64,000 nt of DNA from assembly GCF_949987535.1 (NCBI RefSeq), contig NC_080066.1:131544335-131608334 (forward strand), written 5' to 3'. The position numbers and the translations under genes are program-made. A model generated the notes under the pieces. That model was not told the origin of the DNA. It worked only from the letters and a program-made list of their open reading frames with translations, and made no database searches. This DNA is from Balaenoptera acutorostrata. Lineage: Eukaryota > Chordata > Mammalia > Artiodactyla > Balaenopteridae. Each line of letters starts with the position of its first letter. The stretch's first letter is position 1. Shown one piece after another: positions 24,550 to 36,670 of the stretch.

Positions 24550-25480
24550 GTTGCTAGTTTTAGTAGATTATGGTCAGAAAGTCTGGTTCACAAAATCTCT
24601 ACTCTTTTGAATTTATAATCATTATTTTGTGGACAGATACAAGTACACGATAGCTTCTGGTAAACATGTAACGGGCATAAGAGATGAATATACTCTCTTC
24701 TTACAGGACAGGATATGTATAATATAAAGATGATATGCATAATATAAACCTTTGTAACATATTTGTAAACATACTTGAACTTGTTAATTGGGTTATTAAG
24801 ATACTTTATATTTTTGTTCATTATCTGTCTACTTGACTTATAATTTTCTAAAACAAATAGATATCAAATTTCCCACAAGGATCATGTTCTCCTTTATTTT
24901 TAGGAGTTTTTGCTTTCTGTATCTGTGGCTTTCTTCTTTGTTATATCTTCTTTATACCTTTTAACACTAGATCTTATCCTTCTATGTTTCACTTAGTCCT
25001 TCTGGCCTTGAATTCAATTTCATATGATACTACTATATATATACCCTCCTGTCTCTCTTGTAAAACTTTGCTCATCTTTCATTTTAAAACTACATTTGTT
25101 TTTAACTCAATCTGATTTTTTTTCATTACCATAGGGAAACTTGGGCTATTTACACTTATTGTATTAATTGATATAGTTGACTGTATTCCATCAATATTGT
25201 TTATATTTCTCTTTGTTATAATCCATTTTTCCTTTTTAAAAAATGTGTGGCTTTATCAGATTTCTTTTAATATCTTAATCCCACTCACCAATTAATTTGG
25301 ATGTTTTGCTATGCTTTTCCATTTGCAAGCTGCTACCTTCCCATCTTCATCACCTGTAAACCTACATCTGTCCATTACTGAGTCAAAATTAACTAATAAC
25401 TTTGATTCTCCTTTCCCACTACAGTACCCCAAATGCTTTGCTTAATGTATCTCTCAGAAGATAAAAAATACCATTCTAAA
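24550..25480 (-). mobile_element. Old L1 LINE, antisense, ORF2 region, degraded
   Basis: The phrase order TTTCCCACAAGGATCATG, GCTATTTACACTTATTGTAT and TTGATATAGTTGACTG is the reverse of an old L1 ORF2 region. Highly decayed, boundaries approximate. Confidence 0.6.
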
Positions 25481-25484
25481 TAAC

Positions 25485-26240
25485 CCTTGGATCAAACTGG
25501 AAATTGAAACTGAATTTATAATTTATCTAGATATTAATGAGAAATAATTTGTGAAAATATATTACAGTTAAAAATATGATTATTTGGATGAGGTAGGAAA
25601 CCCACATACTCTTTATAACATTGTTCCTACTAGAAATACTGTTCTTAGATGGAACTTGGAAAACCAGCAATATTTTTTTCCCTTCTCCCTATCATGCACC
25701 TCCTAGACCCAGAATAGAATCCTTCCCAACTCTAATATACTTTCAAAGGTAAATCACAATGGTGGCCAGATCATAAAAGAAAGAAGAGGCTTTTTTGCAC
25801 TTAAGTGCTTACATCAGGATGGCTCTGGCAGACTCTTCTTATGTTCTGAACATTCAATAATTTCAGTGTCTTTTTTTCCAGTATTAAGTTATGAGTTGCA
25901 TGGCAAGATACAGTGGTCTCTAACTCTTTTAAAAATATTTTTCATAACATCAAAGAATAGCTCACAGCTAAGCAATCCTGTAACTGAGATTAAAGTCACA
26001 AGTTTCCTTTAAACTTTACTGGGAAACAAATACAAGAGGTGGGATACCATCTATTCTTCAGCTTTTGTGACACCTTGGGAGGAATAAAAGCCACACTTGT
26101 GGCATCTACACCATTAAGCAGCATTAATGAATGTTCACTCCAAGGGAGCACCTGTGCCTTGGTAGTGTCACTGAGAGCAGGGCTCAGCCACCATTATCAG
26201 GGTGACCAGGTTCAATTCCTGGGTGTCGATTCTATTTCTT
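25485..26240. other. Intronic sequence with no recognised element
   Basis: No supported feature. Confidence 0.4.
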
Positions 26241-26244
26241 GATG

Positions 26245-26702
26245 TAGTATGCAGAATAATGCCCTTCCCCCAAATGTCCACGCCCTAATCCTTGGAACCT
26301 GTGTTATCTTACCTCACATGGCAAAAAGAACTCTGCAGATGTGATTAAGGTTATGGACCTTGGTTTGGGGAGATCATCCTGGATTATCTTGATGAGCCCA
26401 TTCTAATCACATAGGTCCTTAAAAGCAGAGGACCTTCTGGGCTACAGTCAATGAGAGAGAGATGTGACAAGAGAAGAAGGATCAGGGAGAAGCAACATTG
26501 CAGGTTCTGAAGCTGGCCATGAGCCAACGGACACAGGTGGCCTCTAGAAAATGAAAAAGGCAAGGAAACAGATTCTCCCCAGAGTATCCAGAAGGGACTC
26601 AGCCCTGTGTGTTGGACTTTTAACCTACAGAACTATAAGATTAAAAAATCTGCATTGTTTTAAGTCATGAAGGGTTGTGGTAATAGAAACCTAACACACC
26701 TG
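26245..26702 (+). mobile_element. Solo LTR of ERVL-MaLR type
   Basis: It starts near TATGCAGAATAATGCCC, passes GGCAAAAAGAACTCTGCAGA, TGGATTATCTTGATGAGCC and GGCAAGGAAACAGATTCTCC, and ends TGTTTTAAGTCATGAAGGG then CCTAACACACC. It is the same family as the copy at 40084. Only the LTR is present. Confidence 0.7.
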
Positions 26703-27364
26703 AGAAGGCAGTCAGTTAGGAGCTGGATGCTTCCTCCCTTGGGCAATGGCCAGACTGCTTCATCTTATATATTGTAAATGTATTTAGAATACGCATCCTT
26801 TGTTCTCCCTTTGACATTGGACTAGCTTCCAAAGAAAAGTAGAACGACCACAAAGAATTTGGCCCAGTGAAATCTGTGGACACATTTCAAGGTTAAGGAA
26901 CAATAATTGGCTATTCAGCCCTTTACATACACATGTGAAGTATCTGAGGCACCTGACCTCCTCATAAACTAGAAATTCTGTGAGATTGAGCTGTCTCAAT
27001 AGCCCTGTGGCTAATCACCAAGAGTGAAGCTTCCCCATGAGGCTGGAGTCAGCTATTGAATTTCAGCTATTTTAAAATAGGGACCGGAAACCGATTTTTG
27101 GTCTCTTCAGAGCAAGTGGCTATTTGTTCAAGCCTAAAGTGACGTGTGTTTTGGATACCAGTGTTCCTTTCCACTTGAACCTGTTATGACCATCAGTTTA
27201 TATATACCCTGAAATCTCAGCTCACTTGAAATTTTACTTATCTTGGAAAAGCTACATTTTTCAAAGTCATGGGGTCGTTGGGAGGCTGGGAAGTGTTAAT
27301 CACAATATCTGAATTTTTATTCTGACCTCAGGACCCTCTTATAACATTGAGGCAGATATTAGCA

Positions 27365-28060
27365 CAGCTTCTTTAAAAAGCTTCTTTAGAAAAAAGGGCA
27401 CACACAGAGAGACCACTACACACCTACTAGACTGACAACACTGAGTGCTGGTGAGGATGGAGAGCTTCACACAAGCTAATGAGAGTTAAAATGGCAAAAC
27501 CACTTGAGAAAACTGACGCTTTCTAGGAAAGTTAAATATACAGCTACCCTACATGACAGCATATGTTCATATGTCCATTTTATCTAAAGACTTAGATAAA
27601 ATGTTCACAGCATTATTTATTTATAATAGCCCCAAGCTGGAAACTGCCCAGATGTCTATCAATAGTAACATGGATAAATAAATTCTGTATATTCATACAA
27701 TAGAATACTGCTTAGCAATGAATACATTCAAGATAATGATATATGAGAAGCATAAATGAGTTTTAAAACATTGTGTTGATCAAAAGAAGTGAGACACAAA
27801 AATATATCTATTGTATTTATGTAAAGTTAAAGAACAGGCAGAACTAATCCATGATAATGGAAGTCAGGAAAATGGTGAAAGTGTTATGTGTAGGGATATG
27901 TTCTACATCTTGATCTGGGTGGTGGAAATATATATATAAATGTAAAAGTTTGTATATATATAAAAATTCATCGAGCTGTAAATTTAAGGTTTGTATATTT
28001 TACTGGAGATACTTTACGCTTTTTATTTTAAAATGAACATTTTTTTCCCAAGGATAAATA
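27365..28060 (+). mobile_element. Old L1 LINE, sense, 3' part
   Basis: AACTGCCCAGATGTCTATCA, ATTCATACAATAGAATACTG and GATAATGGAAGTCAGGAAAA follow L1 order. (TA)n tracts occur at 27936-27963. Confidence 0.8.
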
Positions 28061-28423
28061 CTCCTTATATGTAATTAATCTTTCTTTACTAAGACCCCAT
28101 GCTGTGGGGTTAGTATTTTTTCAGATGACTTTGTCTTTCAACTGAATCTCTGAATTTAAACAGATACCCACAAAACCCTCAAGGATCTTATAGTTGACTA
28201 CTAGAAATATTTCACTCAATTTTCTGTACTACTTGATATTGGGAGCTGTTGCTGCCTTGGATGAAGACCGTCATCTCTCAACCCTTCCTCTGACCATGTT
28301 GTCACTTCACTTCTTTTGCAGATACCCAGCAGCACCTGAAATCTGGCCACATGGCATCTGTTAACTCTGGTCTGTGTGCCCTCTCACAATGACATCATTG
28401 TAATTTAAAAGATGTGTCTGGTT

Positions 28424-28605
28424 TGATAAATAACAAGGTCCTACTGTATAGCACAGGGAACTAGATTCAGTATCCTCTGATAAATCATAATGGAAAAGAG
28501 TATACAAAGGAATGCATATATATGTATAACGATCACTTTGTTGTACAGCAGAAATTAACACAACATTGTAAATCAATTATACTTCAATAAAAAATAAAAT
28601 AAAAT
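28424..28605 (+). mobile_element. 5'-truncated artiodactyl-type L1 insertion
   Basis: This 182-bp L1 3' end contains ACTGTATAGCACAGGGAACT and GTACAGCAGAAATTAACACA and ends CTTCAATAAAAAATAAAAT. It is flanked by a 17-bp target-site duplication matching at 16 of 17 (28407-28423 and 28606-28622, around GATGTGTCTGGTT). It looks far younger than the other L1s in the window. Confidence 0.95.
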
Positions 28606-28624
28606 AAAGGATGTGTCTGGTTGA

Positions 28625-31600
28625 AGGTCCTTTAGGAGGAAATGTATGCCTAATCTGAAAAGTAGTAATTTCTCAGAGGGAGCAGGAATGATTGGGGCTA
28701 TGGAATAAGAAATGGGATGGCTCACACCACCTCTACTAGTACCTCCACCTACGCTTAGAAATGTCCCGTCCTTTAGGAAGGCACGAATACCATAAGCCTC
28801 GAAATACACATGTCCTTTCTGGTCAACTCATGACGCCAGAAGTTTGTAGAAAGAAGAACTTATGTGCAGACGTGCTTGGTTTGACTATGAGTTTGAGATG
28901 CATGCGATTCTTTCATATTCATGATAAATCCACATATTACTTCTCTGACAGTCCTAACATTTAACTTATAAAGCCTAAATATAAGGACATTGAATTATCC
29001 TTAACATAACTCTCTCTCTCACTACCATGGCTTCAATTATTCTGAGAACAAATTAAAACACAATCTTATTATTCTAATAAATGATCCTCTTCATTGACAA
29101 AAGAGAAACTCTTTGGGTTATCTCAAATAGCTTCTAAAACATACTTCGATTTTTTTATCCCCCAGCATTGAAAGGTTTGTTAGGATCCAGTATTTATAGG
29201 TCAATTTTCCATCCAAAGTAAGATTAATAGCGATCATCAATATTGTTCAGAAAAATGGATTTAAGCTCTGTCTGATTTCTTTTTACCCTTTCCCTCTGCG
29301 TCTTTGTCAATCTATCTCCAGGCAAGTGAATTGCAGCTCCTGCCTAGTGAAATGGGAATGGTTTCCATGACAACAGCTTTTCGCTCTGCTAGTTAGAATC
29401 TAAGATTTGACTCCCGCAGAAATAAATCTCACCATGGGAATTGGTTGATTTTGTAAACGACTAAATAACTGTGCAATCATTTCCAGAGAAAAGCCTGTTA
29501 AAAGCTTGCATGAGCAAGGGTGGGTTATGTGAGGTGACTGCCGAATCTGCCGCTGACATCACGCAGACAGAGCAATGTACAGGGAAAGGCCTGTTTGGAG
29601 CTGCAGCTCGCTGCGTTCTGCACCCGCCAAGTGTGGGCTGCACAGCCTAGCCCTCCTGTGAATTTCAATGATGTTTTCATCCGAGGTAGAAGGAATAGAT
29701 TTTAGAGCACCTCACAGCAAGTGACAAGTGTTCACCCCCAAATGTCTTTCCTCTTATTTCCAGAAACTATTAGTTCTTGAAAAGACGAGATTCCCGGAGC
29801 TGTTCTTAAGTATGATATGAATTTAATTGCTTATTATCTCTGTTAAAATAAGGTGCTGCTATTGTCCAAGAATACTCTTTTCTCTTTACCATCATTTCCC
29901 CTTCTTAGTAATCTTATTTTATCAATTAAAAATAATTTAAAATATATTAGTTATTCTATATGTTAAGATATGTAGGAACATTTTCAGGTTTTTTATTTTC
30001 ATTTCAAAACCTAACATGATGTTCAGAGTTTCAAATAATGTTTTATAAACATATTTTCCTAATAACATTTATACAACTCATAATGGTTAATTCTGATTTG
30101 TAAGAAAGAAATTGCCATCAATCTAGCAGTATATAATTAACAAAGTGAATTCCATTAATTCCATTCCTGAATCCATTAAGCCACACTTCCTTCTGAACCA
30201 TGGGACTCACTGCTGGAGCAGGAAGTTCTGTTGGAGTGAGGTGGTGTCCTCAGCAGAGAACTGAGAAGGGAATGAGTATGCAGCTTTGAATAAGGATGCT
30301 GATTATTCAAGACTGTGATGAGGACCCTCTGCAAAGTGTGAACTTGATAGCTAAATCAACCCCTCCCTCCCCAGCCTAAGCTGCAGTATGCTAAGTGGTT
30401 TTTAAATGTCATTGCAAGTGTTACACAGCAATTCCTCAGTATCCCACCTGTCATTCTCCCCACCCAGCAGAAGATAATTATGGCCAAATCTGGTAAAGTC
30501 TGCCTCTCCGTGCTGTGCACCTTCCTTGTCCCCTCAGCCTGTCCCCTGATGTCAATTCTCCTTCTTCCTCTCATAGCTTAGGAAGGATCGGATACCAGTC
30601 ACTTAAGAATGATCGAATGATCGACCAAATATGCCATTATCCTGTCACTGAAATTCATTCACATTAAAATTTTATCTAAACCAAAGAGTTCCCTTGTAAA
30701 TCTTTTATTTCTAGTTGTCAAATGAAAGACTTTGTAGTTAAGGGAATTTTTGGTAATGTTGAGAAAACTGGGAAGAATTTTGGTGAGAAAAGGGGACCTT
30801 GAGGTTACATTAGTTTTACAAATGTGCTGGCCACAAAGGCAAACCTGAAATGATCTTTTTAGGATAAAGTTTCTCTCCTCCCATCCCTCCCATTGGGCAT
30901 CTTCCTCCTTAGGGTAAGAGCAGCCCTCTGAGGCCTTTGGAGGCCTGGTCCTATTGGCAGGTGTGGGTGGAGGAACTGGTGTCCCTTCATCGTGAGCCTT
31001 TCCCAGGAGCTGAGCCAAGCCTGCTCTGCTACAGACCTGCCTGCTTCTTCTAGACCCGGCCTCAACCTTCTCTGGGTGAACACAGGGCTGGCCTCCTCTT
31101 CTGCCACTTCTAATTACATATGTATCACACATATATATTCCCAGCATAAAATATTAAGCTCATGGTTAATAATGTTAACAGCTTAACTTGCTTACATGAG
31201 GTCCTAAAATGCAAACATTATAGCTCCTATAGTGTTTTTACCTCTGAATTTCTGACTGAGAATGTTGTTACTAGAGTGAATCAGCTTTATGGGAATTGTC
31301 TACCTGAATGTCTTATATTTAGAATATCATCTTCCGTCTATTTCTAGTTATATATTTAAAATGACAGAACTCTGGTATGCTGATGGCTAATTGATTAGAG
31401 TTAAGTATGGAGAGAGGAGAGGTGTTGGGGAAGGAAGAAACCAGAGTGGGTAGAATATGTGGTCTCATGGGCAGAGCACAGCAGAGACATCAAGCTGGTG
31501 GGGGGGCATCCAAGAGGGGAAGGCAGAGAATGGTGGGAACGATGGAGAGAAGAACAAGATAGAAATGTACAAAGAGAAGATAGAGAACAAGTTAGAATCA

Positions 31601-31850
31601 AATACTAGACCATCTGGGGTAGTGTTGAAATGCCTGTTGACTCATAAGCATTCTTGATCAATTCCATCTACAGAAGTCTTATGTGAAATTTGGTCAGGAA
31701 ACCAAATATTAGGATTTATAACTTAGAGATCCTTTACCTGTTTTTATGGGATGTGCATACAGAGTTAATAGAACTAGGCATCTCACTAATTATATGCCTA
31801 CTTTTCAGTTCTCTGCTTGTAGAAAGAAACTGAGAAGCGGTGGTGGCTTT
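28625..31850. other. Repeat-poor intronic block
   Basis: About 3.2 kb in which I recognise no transposon. It includes the GC-richer 29330-29700 segment listed separately, and a 162-codon minus-strand frame (30659-31147) with no recognisable domain. Confidence 0.45.
29330..29700. promoter_or_regulatory. Candidate conserved noncoding element with X-box-like motif
   Basis: It contains GTTTCCATGACAAC (29361-29374), which differs at two positions from the RFX X-box palindrome GTTGCCATGGCAAC, and GCTGACATCACG near 29549, which resembles a CRE/AP-1 half-site. The block is CpG-retaining and repeat-free in an otherwise AT-rich intron. Enhancer function is a guess. Confidence 0.3.
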
Positions 31851-31854
31851 GAAA

Positions 31855-32377
31855 TGTGTGAAGGAAAGTAGAACTGCACTCTCCAGAATTCCCTTTCCTG
31901 GATGTCCAGTTAGGGTGGGCCACAAGAGAGATCCTTGAGGGAGATTTGGAGTGGGGGAGGGAATTACCAGTCATTTGGTAACTTACACACATTGTCACTT
32001 ATCTGCTGGTTCAACTAGTTGGCATGAGGCAGCCACTGAGCCAGCAATTGCTCCACCTTCCCCTGGACCCTCCAGCTTCTCCAATTCCTAGGCCAGGTGT
32101 GTGTGTGGTTTAGTTCTATGACAAAAGGCCCCAGATTCTGCAAGACACCTGCATCACGTCACCAAGGTCAGAAGCAAGAAGAACTGACATGGGTTTCGGT
32201 CCGTCCTCATGAGCTCCAGCTTGTGCTTGTGTGTTTCAGTCTCCTCTAGTTCTGCCCTGTGGACTTCAAGTTCCAGGATCAGATATGAATTCAGATAACA
32301 GCCTTACAGAGACTGCTTAATCACTTCCTCCTACAATTGTGTGAGGTCAAATCCTTGTCACAAATCCCCCTGTCTGT

Positions 32378-32419
<42 letters not shown>

Positions 32420-32470
32420 GGCATATCTCCTAGTGGTTCTGCTTCTTTGATTGAACCCTGGCTGATATAG
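31855..32470 (+). mobile_element. Probable LTR (ERVL/MaLR class), degraded
   Basis: TTCCTGGATGTCCAGTTAGG near the start, and TGGTTCTGCTTCTTTGATTG then CCCTGGCTGATATAG at the end, match the 3' terminus common to several mammalian ERVL-type LTRs. It may be two adjacent LTR pieces; boundaries are uncertain. Confidence 0.45.
32378..32419 (+). repeat. (CTAA)n microsatellite, 10.5 units
   Basis: A perfect tetranucleotide run inside the 3' part of the probable LTR, at the place where related LTRs often carry tetranucleotide runs. Confidence 0.95.
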
Positions 32471-32559
32471 AAGGGAAAGAAAGATTTGAAAAACATTTAG
32501 TTCCAGAATAAGCAAATAAAGTCTTCTTTAATGCTAAGAACTCTGTGCATATAAAAGTC

Positions 32560-33660
32560 AAATTAAAATGCAAACCAAAACCCATTGAGATACCATTTCA
32601 TCCCCACAAGGATGAATATAATAAAAAAGACAGACAATAACAAGTGTTGGAGGATATGGAGAAATTGCAACCTCATACATTGCTGGTGGGCATGTAACAG
32701 GGTGCAGCCACATTGGAAAACAGCTTGGCAGTTCCTCAAAAAGTTATAGAGTTACCACATGACCCAGTAATTCCATGTCTAGGTATAAACTCAAGAGAAT
32801 TTAAAACATATGTTTACACAAAAATTTGTATAGAAATATTCACAGCAGCATTATTCATGAAAGCCAAAAAGTGAAAAAAATCCAAATGTTCAACAACTAA
32901 CGAATGGATAAATGAAATGTTATATCTATGCAGTATTATTGCTGAATATTATTCAACAATAAAAAGGAACGGGGCTTCCGTGGTGGCGCAGTGGTTGAGA
33001 ATCTGCCTGCCAATGCAGGGGACACGGGTTCGAGCCCTGGTCTGGGAAGATCCCACATGCCACGGAGCAACTGGGCCCGTGAGCCACAATTACTGAGCCT
33101 GCGCATCTGGAGCCTGTGCTCCGCAACAAGAGAGGCCGCGATGGTGAGAGGCCCGCGCACCGTGATGAAGAGTGGTCCCCACTTGCCACAACTGGAGAAA
33201 GCCCTCGCACAGAAACAAAGACTCAACACAGTCATAAATAAATAAATAAATTAAAAAAAGAACGTGAATTTCTTTAAAAAAATAAAAAATAAAAAGGAAC
33301 GAAGTACTGACATATGCTACAAAATGGATGACCCTTGAAAACACTATGCTAAGTGAAAGAAGCAAGATGCAAGAGGACACATGTTGTATGATTCTATTTC
33401 CATGAAATGTCCAGAATAGACAAATCTGTAGAGCCAGAAAGTATTATAGATTAGTTGTTGCCGGTGGCTGGGGGAGGGGGAAATGAGATTGACTGCTAAT
33501 GGGTACAGAACTTCTTTTTGGAGTGATGAAAATATTCTGGAATTAGATTGTAGTGATGGTTGCACAAGTCTGTGAGTACTATACTAAAACCCACTGAATT
33601 GTAAACTTTGAAACGGTGAATTTTAAAAGGGTGAGTGAATTACATCTCAATAAAGCAACT
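32560..33660 (+). mobile_element. L1 LINE, sense, 3' region, carrying a nested SINE
   Basis: AACCCATTGAGATACCATTT, GTGTTGGAGGATATGGAGAA, TTCCTCAAAAAGTTATAGAG and ACATCTCAATAAAGC follow L1 sense order to the 3' end. The L1 resumes after the SINE at 32972-33287. Nonfunctional. Confidence 0.92.
32972..33287 (+). mobile_element. CHR-type SINE nested in L1
   Basis: Forward copy starting GGGCTTCCGTGGTGGCGC with tRNA-like A- and B-box regions (GTGGCGCAGTGG and GGGTTCGAGCCC), ending in an (AAAT)n tail. The 14-bp target-site duplication AATAAAAAGGAACG is perfect (32958-32971 and 33288-33301). The tail includes an odd non-A stretch at 33261-33275. Confidence 0.96.
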
Positions 33661-33794
33661 GCTTAAGAAATCAATCTCAAAGTCTTTTTGATCAATGAAG
33701 CAGGGTTTCAGCTATATAAAATCTAAATAAAATTTGAAATGTAGGCAATTCTATTTTCAGTATAAGCTAATAGAAATCATGAAAGAAAGACTAT

Positions 33795-33945
33795 GAGCCT
33801 TTGTTTCTTTCTTAGTAAAAATGGGATAACCATAGCACCCACATCATCGAGTTGTTGTGAGGATTAACTGGCTCAGTATATGTACAATGTTTACAACAGT
33901 GTTGGCATATCTTAGGTGCCCAGTAAATCATTGGTTCTTATTGCA
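33795..33945 (-). repeat. MIR SINE, reverse
   Basis: AGTAAAAATGGGATAACCAT, CGAGTTGTTGTGAGGATTAA and GTGCCCAGTAAATCATTGG are in reverse MIR order. Confidence 0.85.
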
Positions 33946-34124
33946 TGAACACTATGGTAGCAGTGAGATATAAAGGTGGAAAACAGGGATACGTATATTT
34001 ATAGTAAGACTATAAAGAAATGCATGGAGGTGATAAATACAAATTCAGAACAGAGTCACCTCTGATAACGGGGAAGGGAATGTCCCTGGGGAGGCACACA
34101 CTGGGAGCATCATTTGTCTGTATA

Positions 34125-34345
34125 GTGTGTTATCTCTTGAGTCCTGTAGCTCAAACATCACCTCCCCTGAGATGCTGTCCTTGACTGCCCTGCCCCAGGT
34201 GAGACCATCAGTCACACTCAGACAGCACCTTCATCTACCCCTGCCTCAGCACTCATTCTTCCATGGCTGTGTCCCCACCGGAGCTCTTTGATGGCAAGGT
34301 CAGGCCCACTGGGCAATGGCTGAATATTGAGGAATGAACATAATG
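34125..34345 (+). repeat. L2 LINE 3' fragment, forward
   Basis: AACATCACCTCCCCTGAGAT, GCTGTCCTTGACTGCCCTGC and GTCCCCACCGGAGCTC show the L2 3' pattern. Confidence 0.75.
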
Positions 34346-34459
34346 CTTAGAAATCCATCCTGTAGGATGGTGAAATCATGGGACTGATTTGTTACCAGCA
34401 GTGTTGCAAAGTTAGGAATCAAGAGAGGACAATTAACACTCTGCAGCAGTTATTTGATT

Positions 34460-34580
34460 GGTAATTAATTAAAATATTCCGGATGCATCTAACATGTGCA
34501 AGGCACTGGTCTAGGCCCTGCTGTACAAACACAAACAGGACAAGGGACATAAGATCTAGTACAGGCAAGACTTGCACATA
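34460..34580 (-). repeat. L2 LINE fragment, reverse
   Basis: ACATGTGCAAGGCACTGGTC, then GCTGTACAAACACAAACAGG match the reverse L2 terminus. Confidence 0.6.
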
Positions 34581-34713
34581 TGATCTGTATCTGGTAAGAA
34601 AAATGGCCAAAGAAGGGTACCAACCAAATGCTATGGGAAAATCTTGAGAGATTCATTTTTTTTTTCCCCAAGTGAGAATAATGCAACACATTTTAGAGAA
34701 CAAGAACTAAGCT

Positions 34714-34799
34714 TTCAATGGAAGTATATAGCTTTTAGCAACATTTCATATAAAAATATTTTCAATGGAAATACATAGCTTTTAACACAAATTTATATT
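34714..34799 (+). repeat. Two-copy tandem duplication, period 47 bp
   Basis: TTCAATGGAAGTATATAGCT at 34714 recurs as TTCAATGGAAATACATAGCT at 34761, with continuing similarity (CTTTTAGC/CTTTTAAC) for about 39 bp. Confidence 0.8.
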
Positions 34800-35384
34800 A
34801 CATTGTAATTTAAAGAAACACCTAAAAGAACAATCTATTTCGAATATATACGTTCTTATACAATTTATTCTTTTTAAAAAGTCCCCTTAGCTAATCTTAT
34901 CATTGTACAGTCCATGCCTTCATTCAGGCCTTGAAAGGTAATATTTTCCTTCCTGATTAATAGCTTGCTCCAAGATGCCATTTCCTAAATTTTACTCCCA
35001 CAAGGCTCTATCGTTAATGTTAGAAAAATGAATATCTAGCTATACCAAATTAAATTCTCCAATTGTTGCACATGCAGAGGTTTTCAGGGTTAAACTGGAT
35101 GTCTGGCAGCTTAGGGAAGGATCATCATATGGGCAGTGTCTGCCATGTGAAGGTTTGACTGCAGGTGATATAGAGGTCATGCAGCTCTGTCCCCGAAGGC
35201 CTGTCCTGAGAATTCTCATCTCACAGACTTTACAGACAGGAGCCACATTCAATGTAACAGTCTAGGAAGAGAGCCACTAATGCTTTTCCCCAGTGAGAAC
35301 GACAGCAGGGTGCTGAGCACGTCTTCCCTCATATTTTCAAGAGCCGTTCTCAACAGAGCACTGTTAAGAAAGTTCATGCATTTG

Positions 35385-35560
35385 TCTGTCTGCCTGTCCA
35401 TCCATCAAATCCTTCTACTGAGTGTGTCCTATGTCAAAGTCATTGGTTAGTTAGTAGGGACACAAAGACCAGCATGACCCCAGACTGCCCTGGAGAAGCT
35501 GGTGATCCAGGAGAGGGGGCAGGCACGTGAACTTACATAAATGCAAAAAAGTGTTATGGT
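35385..35560 (-). repeat. L2 LINE fragment, reverse
   Basis: CTACTGAGTGTGTCCTATGT, then GTAGGGACACAAAGACCA and CTGCCCTGGAGAAGCTG follow antisense L2 order. Confidence 0.6.
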
Positions 35561-36416
35561 GCTGTGAGAGGTGTGCGTCAGGCTACTGTGGACTTAACAG
35601 AATGCAGCGCCTGGTTCTACTTTGGGGGGTGTGGGTTAAGAGAGCGTCAGGAGGTAAAGCTCAAGAGCTGTAGCATTTCCAGCGAGCAAAGGCGTGGAGG
35701 GGTAAGACGGCCCAGCTTGGTTGGGAACTGTGAGACTTTCAGCATGGCTGCAGCAGAGCAGTGAGGAGACCTGGTCCAGAGATGTCTTGATGCTTTCTCT
35801 GCTTCCCGTAGTAAGCAGAACCATCACTGATCAAGTTGTTGCTAAATTTCTTAAATGAGTAAGCATACGCATTATTCTTGCTTTTATTCTGCTGGCTTTC
35901 AGAAAAGGTCGGAACTCTCAGCTCCTTAGCAGTACCATTTCCCTTGAACCCAGTGATACGCAAGGCAAGCCTGCCTTTAAAATCCATTGCAGAATGCTAC
36001 TTACCCTGAAGTTTTAACTCTTTGATATATCATCATTAAAACAGTGTTCCACTACTTCAAAAAGCCTCCGAGATTGTTGATTTTGGCACAATCAACAAAC
36101 GCAAAAGCAAAGCAAAGGGCTGGGTTGGACTCTGAATCCACAAATTAAAAGTCATCCCGTCTCAGTCTTATCATTTACGTTAACTTAGTTTAGTGTAAGC
36201 ACCGTGATGGGCTTTTCTTATTCTTTCATCAAGCCTGAAAAGACTATACTGGGTCTCACTGTGACTTAGCAGCTAGAAGGTGTACATGCTGTGGAGCGCT
36301 GCCCTTCCTAAGCCTCCCAGACACACTCATTACAGTGCTGCCAACATTGATCAGAGCAACTTGGGAATGGCCTTCAGGAAGAGGTGCCATCCTTTTTTAT
36401 TTTCATTCACTCATTC

Positions 36417-36418
<2 letters not shown>

Positions 36419-36452
<34 letters not shown>
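36419..36452 (+). repeat. (CA)17 microsatellite
   Basis: A perfect dinucleotide run inside the antisense L2. Confidence 0.97.
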
Positions 36453-36454
<2 letters not shown>

Positions 36455-36589
36455 GAGCACTTACTCTGGGGTAGACACTGTTCTGTGTATTGGAACTCAT
36501 TTGGTGAACAAAATGAGTTCCTGCCCTCATCGAACACATATTCTGCTGAGAGGCAAGAGAACAAAGCTATATCTGTATCTAATATATGA

Positions 36590-36670
36590 CATTATATAGA
36601 TATAGATCTCTATCTCTTTCTATCCATCTATCTATCCATCCATCTATCCATCTAGCTCTCTATCCATGAT
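36590..36670 (+). repeat. (ATCT/ATCC)n tetranucleotide repeat
   Basis: ATATAGATATAGATCTCTAT, then TCCATCTATCTATCCATC units. An impure tetranucleotide repeat. Confidence 0.85.

Noticed and set aside
30659..31147. 162-codon minus-strand open frame, the longest in the window
   Set aside because: No recognisable domain, no supporting splice signals, composition like chance, and it overlaps another frame on the same strand.
32378..32419. Regular 4-bp spaced repeat considered as a CRISPR or phage-like array
   Set aside because: It is a perfect CTAA microsatellite without spacers, in a mammalian intron.
32936..33245. Several open frames across the SINE, similar to frames at 16357, 46928 and 58652
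   Set aside because: They recur because the CHR SINE sequence itself is open in several frames. These are repeat-derived, not a gene family.
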